A stretch of DNA of 64,000 nt, from contig NC_074711.1 of NCBI RefSeq assembly GCF_947242115.1, positions 9,354,434-9,418,433 on the forward strand, written 5' to 3'. Source of the stretch: Biomphalaria glabrata (lineage: Eukaryota > Mollusca > Gastropoda > Planorbidae). Below, in pieces: positions 42,201-51,530 of this stretch. The first letter of the stretch is position 1; each line of letters begins with the position of its first letter. Below the pieces are notes generated by a model that made no database searches, was not told where the DNA came from, and was given only the letters and a program-made list of their open reading frames with translations. A program made the translations under genes and the position numbers.

Positions 42201-43360
42201 AATTGCAAACGTAACTGACGTCACTGAATTTGTGTTTCCAAAGCTTTTTTTTTCTTCTAAATTATGGTTAACACAAAAATTATGAATGTGTCATGACCAG
42301 GAACGAATCACAACAATTTCATTGAAAGACATTTAAAAACAACTTTGAGAAGATATACACGCAACATATCGTGGCGCTCGGGTGGAAACGGTCGCTAGAG
42401 GAGACGATTAAGCCAATATTGAAGCGAGTCATAACCCCCGTTGGGACTCCTTAGGACAGAGTTCATTGCACTGGCGGGGATGGAAGAAAGCCCTAACAAA
42501 CAAGCCACTTTCCATATTCAAGGAGCCGTTTGTTTGTGGCGGACACCCGCATGGCTGATGTTGTGCAGTGAAGGATTATGGGATACTAGCCATAAATAAT
42601 AGGGATGTAACAAATGTACATTTGCTTGGCGTTTTCCCAGACAGAACAGTTTGTTCAGAAAAGAAGATGGAAGCAAGCCTCAAAGGGGCGAGAGTTTCAA
42701 GACTCTGCGAGTCAATCCTTGGGACAAAGACAATGAAGAAGAATTAGGAATAAATATTATAAAGATCTTATATATATATATCCACCTTTTAAAATACATA
42801 ATTTATCAACAAACTCTTTTAAATCTATATTATAGTATATTCTGTACATCAAATATACCAAGAAAGCTTGCTTTATTTCTTTGTTATCCGCCATGGATGG
42901 TAGCAAAGAAATAGCCATTTTGTATTAGATAAAATAATACGGAACTAGAAGTTTGATAAAGAAATAAGGACATTTTACACAAGTTTCTGACGATAACCGT
43001 AAGCTAAAGTGACGCAATCAAAAACGAAAAAATCTCAAGGCATTTTTTTTTACTCATAAAAATGGCGGAAGTTAAACTCCGCACTAGACTAGATCTAGAT
43101 GATAGGCATACTAGATCTAGATCTTATAACTAATTGGTCTCTATTGAATAATTCTATCTCTGAATTTCTGTCATTAAGAACTAAATAAGCAATTTTTTTT
43201 TGGGGAGGGGGGGAGGGTTTCTCGTCATATTTTTTTTCAAGATATTGATTCAATGAGGCCTCAAAGTGATGCCAGAGTATAATACTACACATTATCTAAA
43301 TTGTCTAAAATACAAATAAACAACGAAGACTTCCGCTTTTTGACAGGAATAGACCGATAT
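42200..43360. other. No gene recognised
   Basis: AT-rich. The open frame at 42651-42914 starts FRKEDGSKPQRGESFKTLRV, which looks more protein-like than most, but has no motif I know and no clear splice context. Several TCTAGATCTAGAT motifs near 43090-43120. Confidence 0.4.
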
Positions 43361-43365
43361 CGTTT

Positions 43366-43374
43366 GCGCATGCG
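43366..43374. promoter_or_regulatory. NRF1-like site upstream of gene A
   Basis: GCGCATGCG matches the core of the NRF1 consensus, about 160 bases before the gene A start. A CACGTG E-box follows at 43470-43475. No TATA box is evident. Motif match only. Confidence 0.25.
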
Positions 43375-43535
43375 TAATTAAAAAATAGCATCCAATTGCT
43401 GGATTTGATGAGAAAGAAACATGGCGTAATGTCATTACGTACTTCCTCAAAGTTGTTACAGTAACAACCCACGTGATTGAAGTACTTCAACTGCAAGAAG
43501 CAACATCAAATAGGAAGAGAGCAGCATGGTTAGCC

Positions 43536-43802
43536 ATGCCGGAAAACATTAATTTAAATTTTCTTCAGACTTTCATTCTGCTAAACGTGGAAGAAGCGAT
43601 TTCAGATCTGGAAGCAGAGTATGTCGATGGTGCACCGGCCAAGAAAGTCTTCGTTCACATGCTTCTTAAGCATGAGACAAAGATTGATCAGTACCTACTG
43701 GGAGACATTGAGCAGGCGGTCTATTTGGCCCTCGATATCAAAGTCATGCAGGGCAAACTCTTTGTCAACAACGCTGGCAAGTACGAGAGAAACTACGCTT
43801 AA
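43536..43802 (+). CDS. Gene A, ORF1: 88-residue winged-helix-like protein
   Basis: Start chosen at 43536 (GCCATGC context), where paralogues B and C also begin. It reads MPENINLNFLQTFILLNVEE, then DGAPAKKVFVHMLLKHE, then LGDIEQAVYLALDIKVMQGK and NNAGKYERN. Predicted pattern: helix (about 8-28), DGA turn and helix (31-45), helix (55-69), then a hairpin KLFVN-GKYERN. This is the order of a histone H1/H15 or SAMD1-like winged helix (GAS turn, final GxLxxxxGxFR hairpin); that is inference from pattern, not a match. The TAA at 43800-43802 ends the ORF one base before the donor GTAAGT at 43804. An ATG 10 bases upstream opens an overlapping 8-codon ORF. Paralogues: 54866-55132 and 63672-63944, both minus. 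Confidence 0.72.
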   Translation: MPENINLNFLQTFILLNVEEAISDLEAEYVDGAPAKKVFVHMLLKHETKIDQYLLGDIEQAVYLALDIKVMQGKLFVNNAGKYERNYA

Positions 43803-44491
43803 TGTAAGTTGGTTGCATTCTAGTCTAGATTTATGGTAAGATTCATCGTTATATTACTAGATCTAGATCTAGGCAGTGCCTGAGGCTAGAGGCTATACAG
43901 ATGCATGGTAGACTTAGATCCACACCTGTAGATTAAATAATATTACAATAGGTATGGAAGAGATTATTGCCATTTTTAACAATAAAGAAACAGATTTAGA
44001 TCTAGATGTAATGATATTATGAAACCCATGTGATTACTTTAGATAATGGAAAACATGTATAATCTAGATCTAGATTTAAAATGAGGCGACTTTAGACTCA
44101 GAGGGTAGCGAGTGGGGCGATCACCACAGGCACCGCGCCTTATGGGTGTCTCGCGATAAAGAGAATCTTTTATCACCATCAGCCCAACGTGCAAATATTC
44201 GTGGCCCTGATTAAACACTCTCCCCGGGCTCAGAAGTCCATATCTCAGGAAGAGTTATTGAGTTCGTTACTGGCAATGCAGCTGGAACTGATTTCATTTC
44301 CATGTCCATGATGTTGGATCAAGTGCTTGCAGTGATATTCCGTTCCGTTTCTTTGTGTCCTTTTCTTCTATTTCCAAATTCCAACTACACATTTTGCGAA
44401 ACAGAATTTTCTAGCTTGTTAGTTATCAAGTCTCAATACAGAAGAAGACCTGATACAGATAACATTCGTTGTGCTCTAGCAATAGCTGCCA

Positions 44492-44716
44492 TGTTCGAGA
44501 GGCTAAGTACGCTTGAACTTGGCTACCTATGAAGAGGGTTCGAGGTTCGACACCCGACTCGAGCAGGGTCTAAGCGCCTAAAGGTAGCACAGAAAAACCT
44601 TCTCCCAGATACCCCTCCCCCCTGGTCCACAAATGAGACTGGACCATAGCGCTCTGAGCATGCTATAAGCAAGAAAGTAGCGCTTTATAAAAGCTATAAT
44701 TTATTTCTGTCTGGTG
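44492..44716 (+). mobile_element. tRNA-derived SINE (family S2)
   Basis: Head TCGAGAGGCTAAGTACGCTT, B box CGAGGTTCGACACCCGAC, body and AAAGCTATAATTTAT tail as in 40528-40752. Confidence 0.87.
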
Positions 44717-44944
44717 AAACAAAACAAGCTCAACATTCGCACCAACGTCGTTAAAGCTTAGTAGTAATATATTTTATTCTAGTCTGGACTCATTTACTTT
44801 TGTCCGTACTCCGACATGCTTTTCAAAATGTTGTATATAAGTAAAACTTATAATAATACTTGAATATGATGGATACGCAATAGAAAAGTAAATTAAAAGA
44901 GCGTCAATGATAATATCTCATTCATTTGTTATTTGATTATTCGA

Positions 44945-45075
44945 TGAAAGTTGTATTTGGTACCGTCTTCGACTCTTAAGATTAAGGATGAGTGCTGTGC
45001 TAAACATGGCCACACAAATCCAGTTATTTTTCCACATCTGATGCAGACAAAGCCGTTGTCCGCTGGAAGGGGGGG
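44945..45075 (-). mobile_element. LINE L-b 3' tail fragment
   Basis: Minus-strand reading GFVCIRCGKITGFVWPC corresponds to the zinc-finger tail; the 3' end has TTAAGAGTCGAAGACGG. Confidence 0.65.
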
Positions 45076-45611
45076 GTCTATTTAAGTTGGCTACTTATGC
45101 AGACGTTTATTTTTTTTACATAAGATGACAGACACTTGTTCAATTTCTGACAATGAAACGATATCACGCATATCAGATCTATACATTATGAATACGATTG
45201 TATAACATAGTGGGAATGGTATCAAAAGTAAACTAAGTCACGAATCATTGATACAAAGTCTAGATTGGACTCTAGATCTAGATTGCTAGGGCAAATTTGA
45301 AGAGACATAGCTAGGATTTTTTCAAGTGTCAACAAGCTTAACTGACAGCATTGGATGTAGGCCTATAGTCTGTATGGTTTATAGTTAAAATTAAACATTT
45401 TGTTTCTTTAAAATCAAATCTTCAATTCAAAACTAATCTAGATTTTGAAACTTTACTATTGATCTAAATGTAGGCCGACTATCTAATAATTAAAAAGAAA
45501 TGCTTGAATCTAGTTACATGCAAGAACCCCATGAAACGTTTTTAAAACTACAAATACTTTAGAATCTACTTGGCCAAAACGTTGTGTAGTTACTGTTATA
45601 TATGCTCGCAG

Positions 45612-45850
45612 GCCTGTCACATTGGTACTGCCACTGACCCAGCCAAACAGAGTGACCTACACCAAGGCAAGCACAAGGTCAGCAATATGTTGAGCAAAGG
45701 TGACGTCCCCAAGGGTGTCAGTTGTACTGACCCGTGTTCTCCAAGTGACCTGGCTAAAGTTCAACATACTGTCTGCACCTCTACTTCTGAGGCCTGGGCT
45801 ACTCTCTACAAGTTTTATCTCATGTACGCCAAGATTGATTTCGCCCAGTG
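45612..45850 (+). CDS. Gene A, second exon (conserved ORF2 exon)
   Basis: Acceptor GCTCGCAG, donor GTGAGT at 45851. The frame reads ACHIGTATDPAKQSDLHQGK, then KVSNMLSKGDV, CSPSDLAKVQHTVCTSTSEA and WATLYKFYLMYAKIDFAQ, ending on two bases of Trp. Copies in genes B and C have the same frame and end phase. Their lengths (239, 221, 236 nt) all leave remainder 2 on division by 3, and their indels near the 5' end are multiples of three, so selection on protein is likely. The fixed core is DPA-x2-SD ... M ... DLAKVQxxVxTAxxEAWxxLY. The Met (45699-45701, SNM) is kept in all copies and could be a start. I do not recognise the family. Confidence 0.68.
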
Positions 45851-45931
45851 GTGAGTTTTTATTTTTAGCAATGGCGACTCTTTTCTTATAATGTTTAAAA
45901 AAAAAACATCTTAGTGCTAGCTTTATTTCTG

Positions 45932-46097
45932 TGAAGGTGTGTATGTAAGTGTGTGTTTTTTTGGTTGTAGTGAAATGTCTCTTTGTCAGCAAATACTGCT
46001 CAACTCGACACAACCAACTCAAGAACTTGAAAACTCGGGCGCAAGTAACGTATTTGCGTGAAGGTGTGTATGTAAGTGTGTATTTTTTGGTTGTACT
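45932..46097 (+). repeat. Duplicated segment in gene A intron
   Basis: GTGAAGGTGTGTATGTAAGT occurs at about 45932 and 46059. The segment between, with TGCTCAACTCGACACAACCA, recurs at 47432-47490. It might be an alternative exon: from the TG left by exon 2 it reads CEMSLCQQILLNSTQPTQEL and stops soon after. Confidence 0.55.
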
Positions 46098-46138
46098 TAT
46101 GACTCAATATTTTCTTCTGTTTCCACTCTTATGTTCAG

Positions 46139-46307
46139 GCAGGTGACCACTTTCACACTCACGGATATTTGGCTGCAGTCTAAGAAGAAATTGCTGTCCA
46201 GGTTGAGATTGTGTTTTCAAGAATGTTTGGAAGAAACTTGCATTAAGAGAACAATCAAATCTGCTGACTGGTGTCCAGCTCATTTCACGGTAGGGCGCTC
46301 TGATTAG
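46139..46307 (+). CDS. Gene A, third exon
   Basis: Acceptor CTTATGTTCAG ends at 46138. The first base completes Trp, and the frame reads WQVTTFTLTDIWLQSKKKLL, then SRLRLCFQECLEETC and KSADWCPAHFT. A conserved TTTCACG|GT junction at 46289/46290 is shared with B and C, so a donor there (GTAGGG) is plausible. Without splicing the frame stops at 46305-46307 (TAG). Homologous exons in B and C have lengths not related by multiples of three and stop earlier, so this may be a free-evolving C-terminus or partly 3' UTR. Confidence 0.5.
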
Positions 46308-46416
46308 ATTATTACTATACCTATATTGTTGATTTAAGCCTTTGTCTTAAATATTTTTTTTTTCACTTTGAAGCCGATGTGAGCATATTTGTTAATTACA
46401 TTTACCACTGTTGTAG

Positions 46417-46480
46417 CTAAAGGTGGCATGGCGAAAGCTCAGCATACTGTCTGCACTGCTACCTATGTCAGCTTTTCTTT
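46417..46480 (+). pseudogene. Decayed fragment of the ORF2 exon
   Basis: AGGTGGCATGGCGAAAGCTC then AGCATACTGTCTGCACTGCT corresponds to the DLAKVQHTVCTATSEA coding segment of the second exon, with substitutions; upstream and downstream parts are missing. Confidence 0.7.
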
Positions 46481-46589
46481 AGTTAGAATCGTTATAGTGG
46501 CTATTTATTATAACGTCACCGATAGCCCATGGCCAAAGGATAAAATATACGTTAACATTTTTTAATTATTTTCAAAATTAAGGTCGCTA

Positions 46590-46818
46590 ATTAAAGAGTG
46601 CCTAATTATCCGGTGCCTAATTTTTCACATTGTCAAAAAGTGCCTAATTATCCGGTGCCTAAATTTCCGGGTGTCTAAAATTCCGGGTGCCTAAAATTCC
46701 GGGTGTCTAAATTTCCGGGTGCCTAAAATTCCGGGTGCCTAAAATTCCGGGTGTGTAAATTTCCTGGTGCCTAAATATCCGTAAATATGCGGTGCCTAAA
46801 TATCCGGTGCCTATATTT
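46590..46818. repeat. 15-17 bp minisatellite, about 15 units
   Basis: Unit close to GGTGCCTAAATTTCCG, with GTGTCTAAAATTCCGG variants. Confidence 0.92.
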
Positions 46819-47039
46819 CCTAACTTCGTTTGTAATGCAGTCTTGCCACCGTATGTCCATGATGGAGCGCAAGCATCAGGTAGCCTTAGTTTCTTTCTGT
46901 ATAGTGTCTATGTCTCAGATCCATAGAGAAGCTATTTATAATTAAGTTGAAATCCAAGTGATTTCTTTTTATAAATCTTTTTTTTTGTTTGTTATTGTAT
47001 GTTTCTGTTTCATTTCTTTATTTTACTTTAGTCTCCTAG

Positions 47040-47116
47040 ACAGTGATGTTAGCTCTGTGAGACTTGGGAAAACTTGGCTGCAGTCTAAGCAGAAATTGTT
47101 GCTGACTGATGTCCAG
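47040..47116 (+). pseudogene. Gene A exon 4-like segment (coding status unclear)
   Basis: CTCCTAG then ACAGTGATGTTAGCTCTGTG, ACTTGGCTGCAGTCTAAGCA, ending GTCCAG before GTATAG. It resembles both the third exon and the 58700-58855 segment near gene C. The in-phase frame stops within seven codons, so it is either a last exon, UTR or a decayed copy. Confidence 0.4.
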
Positions 47117-47431
47117 GTATAGGTCGTGTCTCAAAGAATTGCTCTGAAGGAGATAACATGCTGAATACTTGACTGCATTGCTAGAATGAGTGATTTTTCA
47201 CTAATTAAACTTTTAAATCTAAAATATATATGTTCAAAATGTTCTTTAATTATTTGAATTATAATATAGTCTTTAAATATGGAGAATGCTCTTTTGTTTT
47301 CATCTGTTTAAACGATTATTAAAATGTTAAACCAACATTTTTTTCTTCTGTTATTTTGTACAACCTTTTAAAAAGTATCTTAAAAGTTACATGTATGTCA
47401 TAAAGGGTTCTGAGGATGAAACGTCTCTATA

Positions 47432-47490
47432 TCAGCAACCTCTGCTCAACTCGACACAACCAACTGAAGAACTCGGGCGCATGTAACGAA
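47432..47490 (+). repeat. Second copy of the 45974-46050 segment
   Basis: CAGCAACCTCTGCTCAACTC then CAACCAACTGAAGAACTCGG; a frame through it ends TAA at about 47484. It may be an alternative 3' exon or a duplicate. Confidence 0.55.
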
Positions 47491-47564
47491 ATTGATTCGG
47501 ATAGATTCACAGCCAATACTTTACAATTGGCAACAGGAAACACTGATTTTACTAATGCTTTACA

Positions 47565-47750
47565 GTACATAAGTGGTTAAGCGCTTGGCTACCGAACTTG
47601 GGGTCCTGGGTTGAAATCTAGTTGAATACTGGCATTTTGGATTTCGAGATTGTCAGGGCTCTAATGGTTACCTGACCTTAGGTGGCCAGAGAAACATATG
47701 ACCTTAACATCATCTGCCCTATAGATCGTTAGGTCTGAAAGGGGAATCTT
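47565..47750 (+). mobile_element. tRNA-derived SINE (family S1)
   Basis: TAAGCGCTTGGCTACCGAAC, GGGTTGAAATCTAG (B box), GGTGGCCAGAGAAACATATG, TCATCTGCCCTATAGATCGT and GGTCTGAAAGGGGAATC. Confidence 0.78.
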
Positions 47751-47754
47751 ACTT

Positions 47755-48280
47755 GCTGTACATAATGTAACTGATGTACTAAAATAACTAAACTATACTA
47801 TGATTCTAGAAAAAATCATAACGTTAAAATCCGTCCAGACAGGGTCAAAACATCTAGGAGAAGTAAGCCTCCACATTAAAACCTTTACTGCCCTGCAGCT
47901 ATTCTCTGCTGCAAAGGATTACCATAAACTGGTTGAATAAGTCTAAATAATTTCATACTTCATATTGAACCTACCGTTTATGAATTTATGTTTGAAATTT
48001 AAGTTATATTGTGAATATTGTGTATTTATAATGTGTGTTCAATCTTTTACATGATTTTCACTTCTGGATTAAAGTTGATCCACTATATAAAAAGGATTTC
48101 TATTATTGCACCCAAATAAATATCTCAAGCCAGACGATGAAGTTTGGGTCATGGGACAAAGTTCTAAAAATACAAAGATGTATTATCACCATATTTCCAT
48201 CGTTCTTTTTCGTCTATTTATTTCAAAACTTTTTTTTCTACATTGCCATTTTGTTATCAATATCTTCTTATTTCTAATTT
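47755..48280. other. No gene recognised
   Basis: AT-rich; the open frames at 48035-48405 run into the next array and have no motif. Confidence 0.45.
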
Positions 48281-48284
48281 TGTA

Positions 48285-48722
48285 TTGGAGGGTTCCGATA
48301 TGTAGTCATATATCTGAGATAAACTGCGCAGTGGTTTCCAGAGAGGTTCTGATATGTAGTCCTATATCTGAGATAAACTGCGCAGTGGTTTCCAGAGGGT
48401 TCTGATATGTAGTCCTATATCTGAGATCAACTACGAAGTGGTTTCCAGAGGGTTCTGATATGTAGTCCTATATCTGAGATCAACTGCGCTGTGGTTTCCA
48501 GAGGGTTCTGATATGTAGTCCTGTATCTGAGATAAACTGCGCTGTGGTTTCCAGAGGGTTCTGATATGTAGTCCTATATCTGAGATAAACTGCGCTATGG
48601 TTTCCAGAGGGTTCTGATATGTAGTCCTATATCTGAGATAAACTGAGCAGTGGTTTCCAGAGAGGTTCTGATATGTAGCCCTATATCTGAGATCAACTGC
48701 GCAGTGGTTTCCAGATAAGACA
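48285..48722. repeat. Tandem repeat, about 54 bp unit, 8 copies
   Basis: Unit contains GGTTCTGATATGTAGTCCTA, TATCTGAGATAAACTGCGC and TGTGGTTTCCAGAG with small variants. Confidence 0.96.
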
Positions 48723-48754
48723 GCTCAGCTCTCCCAGCTTTACATGTAGTTTTT

Positions 48755-49190
48755 TACAAAGCTTATATCAACTCTGTTTGTTGGTTTGTCTGGTAAAAAG
48801 TGTTAACACGTGATTTTCCTAAACCCATTCTCGGATCAAGTGGGAACATCGCACAATTATTCATTGACAAGGACGAGACATGAATCAATTTAAAAAGGTA
48901 ACCAATTACACAGTTAATTTCTTATAATTATTTATTTTTTAATAGCAACAAGGGAAACTAATACTTCAGTATTCAAATATATGGCTACATTTGTTGGGTT
49001 TAGTCTCATTAAATAATTGTTAACGTCATTTCTCCCACAACCATCCTACGATCAATTTGATACTTTCACCAATTATTTATTGTACAAACAAAACATTTTG
49101 CTTGGTATCGAATAAGGGAAATACCTTGTGCATAATTGGTAGAAATAGATTTAAGGACGGAGTTCTCTCCCTTTATATAAGCATTGTTTT
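48755..49190 (+). repeat. Interspersed repeat R1, one or two copies
   Basis: AAGCTTATATCAACTCTG, CATTCTCGGATCAAGTGGGA, then a second related block with CAATTTGATACTTTCACC and GGTATCGAATAAGGGAAAT near 49050-49130. Confidence 0.6.
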
Positions 49191-49845
49191 GTTTTGATTT
49201 TCAAAATTTTCAATATCCTGCTTTCTCTTCTTTAGATGTGTTTTGGGGCCTCGTAACTTGTTCGGGCCTCTCGACAGAGTATGAACTTTTGAAGGTCATA
49301 GTCACCATTCTCTGATGACAATCTACAAGGTCAAAGTTCACTTGTCCCAATTTTTAGCCTCCGTAACTTGTGTTCTTTCATTCTGTTGTGTCCGATTTTG
49401 AGGCGAAAGATCAAATGTTAGTCGCGTCGGATTAGTAATAGGCGTCGTTTTTCTTAATTATGAAGTCACCAAAACTTTGGTGCACTTATATTAAGAATTA
49501 CTTGATGTACTATTACAGGTATCTAGTGAAATATTCATGAGTCCAAAACTAATTTCAATCTCATGTTGGTAGTGAAAAAATTTATTAAAAAAAAACATCA
49601 TTTTACTTGATTGCTTACCATACGGACCCACAGGGTGTCACATAAGTTTGCGTAAAATGTTTTGTGTGTGTTGGCTTTCACAAGTCGTGTTTTTGTTTAA
49701 TTGGATAAGAAGAATCAATTCTACAAGAATGGACTTCGATGATGTTCAATACATTCAATAAATAAAATATATAACTTAATTTTTTTTTCAATTGAGTGTT
49801 TATTAGAATAAAGCTAGTTTCTGGAACACACCCTACAGTCTATTG
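49190..49845. other. No gene recognised
   Basis: Unique-looking AT-rich sequence. Confidence 0.45.
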
Positions 49846-49849
49846 GTCT

Positions 49850-50090
49850 TTACCTATCCTTTAGTCTGTTGAATTGTTGGGGTACCACACAAGATTTGTC
49901 GACCGTCTTTTTCCATTCCTCTCTGTCTTTTGCCATGGATAGAACCTCTTTCAATGGCAGGCCAGCCCATTCTATTATGTTATTTTTCCATCGCTTTCTC
50001 TGTCTTTTTTCTTTTTCCTGGTACTGTTCCCTGAAGGAAGGTCTTTGCGAGCCCTGAAGACCTCGTAATATGTCCATTGAGCTTTAGTTT
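49850..50090 (-). mobile_element. LINE C-terminal fragment (second family), best preserved
   Basis: Minus frame reads LQGSQRPSFREQYQEKEKRQ, KRWKNNIIEWAGLPLKEVLS and KDREEWKKTVDKSCVVPQQF. It keeps the KRWxDNIxEWxGL...DREEWRK pattern of RTE/Nimb-like LINE C-termini. Confidence 0.8.
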
Positions 50091-50339
50091 GCATTTATTT
50101 ACAGTAGTTAGCGGACAATCGTGGGGTCCAATCGCTGTAATAACCCTGTCTCTTCATTTGTGATGCGGTCTTTGAATGTGATACCAAAGATCTTACTGTA
50201 GCATCTGCAGAACTAGAGAGAAGGATCCTAGCATCTCAAGATGCTTCAGAAAGATGAGATTTCGTTCTTTTCGAGAGTAATAGTGGTGGAATTCTAGCAG
50301 TCAATGCAATCATATTTATAATATCTAAATGTCTTAGGC

Positions 50340-50560
50340 CACAAAAAATTATGTATGGTGATCTAATAGAAGGCAGGAAAGCCTTAAGGAAGGGTCCTGG
50401 ATTGCAAATGCTATACATACCAGAAGTAGAAAGAAGGGTGAAAGTAAAAGCAGCGTCTGGTGATTACAGATGTCCAACCTGTGGCCGCAGCTGTATGTCA
50501 AGAATTGGCCTCTTCAGTCTCATGAGAATTAGCTTAAGGGAAGAATGTAGTCACTAAATA
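50340..50560 (+). mobile_element. LINE L-b-like C-terminal zinc-finger tail
   Basis: Frame 50351-50557 ends KAASGDYRCPTCGRSCMSRI then GLFSLMR, matching the CPTCGRxCxSRIGLxSHxR tail. Confidence 0.65.
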
Positions 50561-51185
50561 CCTCAACCACTAGAATAAGTTTTGATTTTGTCAGCAAGTT
50601 TTTGGATCATTGTTTGAAAGTCTGCCAGCAGCTTAGCCTTAGACGTGACAGCATAACCAGCCTAAAATTCAGTAATAAATATTTCTATATCAACATATTT
50701 CTGTGCCATAACAATTCAGTATTATCCATAATTAATGCTGTAATTGAAAGGAACTATTATATTTATGATACATCCATTGCAAAAGCCCAGGAAAGAAACC
50801 CTGCTGTTTTGCGTAGGCATACATGCCACCATACAGGTCGAGAATTTGTGGTTTCCCAGAACTGTCGATACGGAGATCAGCAAGTCTGTGGCAGTCATGC
50901 GACATTAGCTTGTTTGAATAATAAATGCAGTAAATATTATCTCCAGTCATGTACAACATTGCTTTAATGACATCTTATGAGTAGTTTGGAACTAAGCAAG
51001 AAGAGTAAAAATTATTCCGCTTAACTTTTTTATTCATTGTTTAAGAATTTGTAAACATTTACATGAAATTTCGCATTCGTATATTTTCAATTTATATTTC
51101 TTTTAAGTGGCAAAATACAAATATCAATCATTTGAGCTTGCTCATGGTCTGTACTCAAGTATTTAACAGCATCAGTGGCTAATCA
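50560..51185. other. No gene recognised
   Basis: An open frame of 121 codons at 50602-50967 has no motif, lies in AT-rich DNA and lacks a start or splice context I trust. Confidence 0.4.
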
Positions 51186-51260
51186 ACCCTTCTTTAAAAC
51201 ATGACCTCAACTTGGACATCAGTCACTATTCATTTCTTCTTTCTCTACAGAGCTGCCCTG
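51185..51260 (-). pseudogene. Decayed gene B/C exon 4-like fragment
   Basis: Reversed, it contains ACTGATGTCCAAGTTGAGGT and CATGTTTTAAAGAAGGG, the module also present in gene C at 58700-58850. Confidence 0.5.
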
Positions 51261-51382
51261 GAGACAAAGGTAAAAAGAAAATAATGGTTGAGTTTAAAAA
51301 AAGGCTCGCAATGAGATTTGTTAAATATTTATTAGAAAAAGTTAATTCATGTTAAAAAAACTCCAAACACAACTAGACAGAA

Positions 51383-51472
51383 GTAAGCTTGGCATGCACG
51401 AGATTCAAGAGCGTAGCCTGGCACTCAACAGTAGCAGTGCTGACAGAATGTTGAACTTTGACCAAGTCACCC
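51383..51472 (-). pseudogene. Decayed fourth copy of the ORF2 exon
   Basis: Reversed sequence aligns with the end of the gene C second exon (GGTGACTTGGTCAAAGTTCA, then AAC..TTCTGTCAGCACTGC). Only the 3' part remains; it is cut at the direct repeat flanking a LINE. Confidence 0.7.
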
Positions 51473-51530
51473 TTAATGGTCAATAGTTGGTGATTGATAA
51501 AGAAATCAAATGTAAGACGTGTAATTTAAA
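51472..51530 (+). repeat. Direct repeat flanking a LINE, left copy
   Basis: TTAATGGTCAATAGTTGGTG then AAATCAAATGTAAGACG. The right copy is 52553-52611 with a handful of differences. Long candidate target-site duplication. Confidence 0.75.

Larger units (their letters stand above)
43803..45611 (+). other. Gene A, inferred first intron with SINE and LINE insertions
   Basis: Runs from the GTAAGT at 43804 to the acceptor TATGCTCGCAG ending at 45611. It contains the S2 SINE at 44492-44716 and a reversed LINE L-b tail at 44945-45075. Near the donor and around 45280 it has TCTAGATCTAGAT motifs as in genes B and C. No further exon recognised, though a short one cannot be excluded. Confidence 0.45.

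Noticed and set aside
43621-43839. Second frame inside gene A exon 1
   Set aside because: It overlaps ORF1 in another frame and has no counterpart in genes B and C.
45974-46050. Firm call of an extra gene A exon
   Set aside because: It is in phase and has an acceptor-like GGTTGTAG, but the following donor is poor and the segment is duplicated at 47432 with a different ending. Left as a repeat with a note.
50602-50967. 121-codon open frame with several Cys and His
   Set aside because: No repeated Cys spacing, no family pattern, AT-rich flanks and no splice or start support; the neighbouring 50340-50560 piece is LINE tail.
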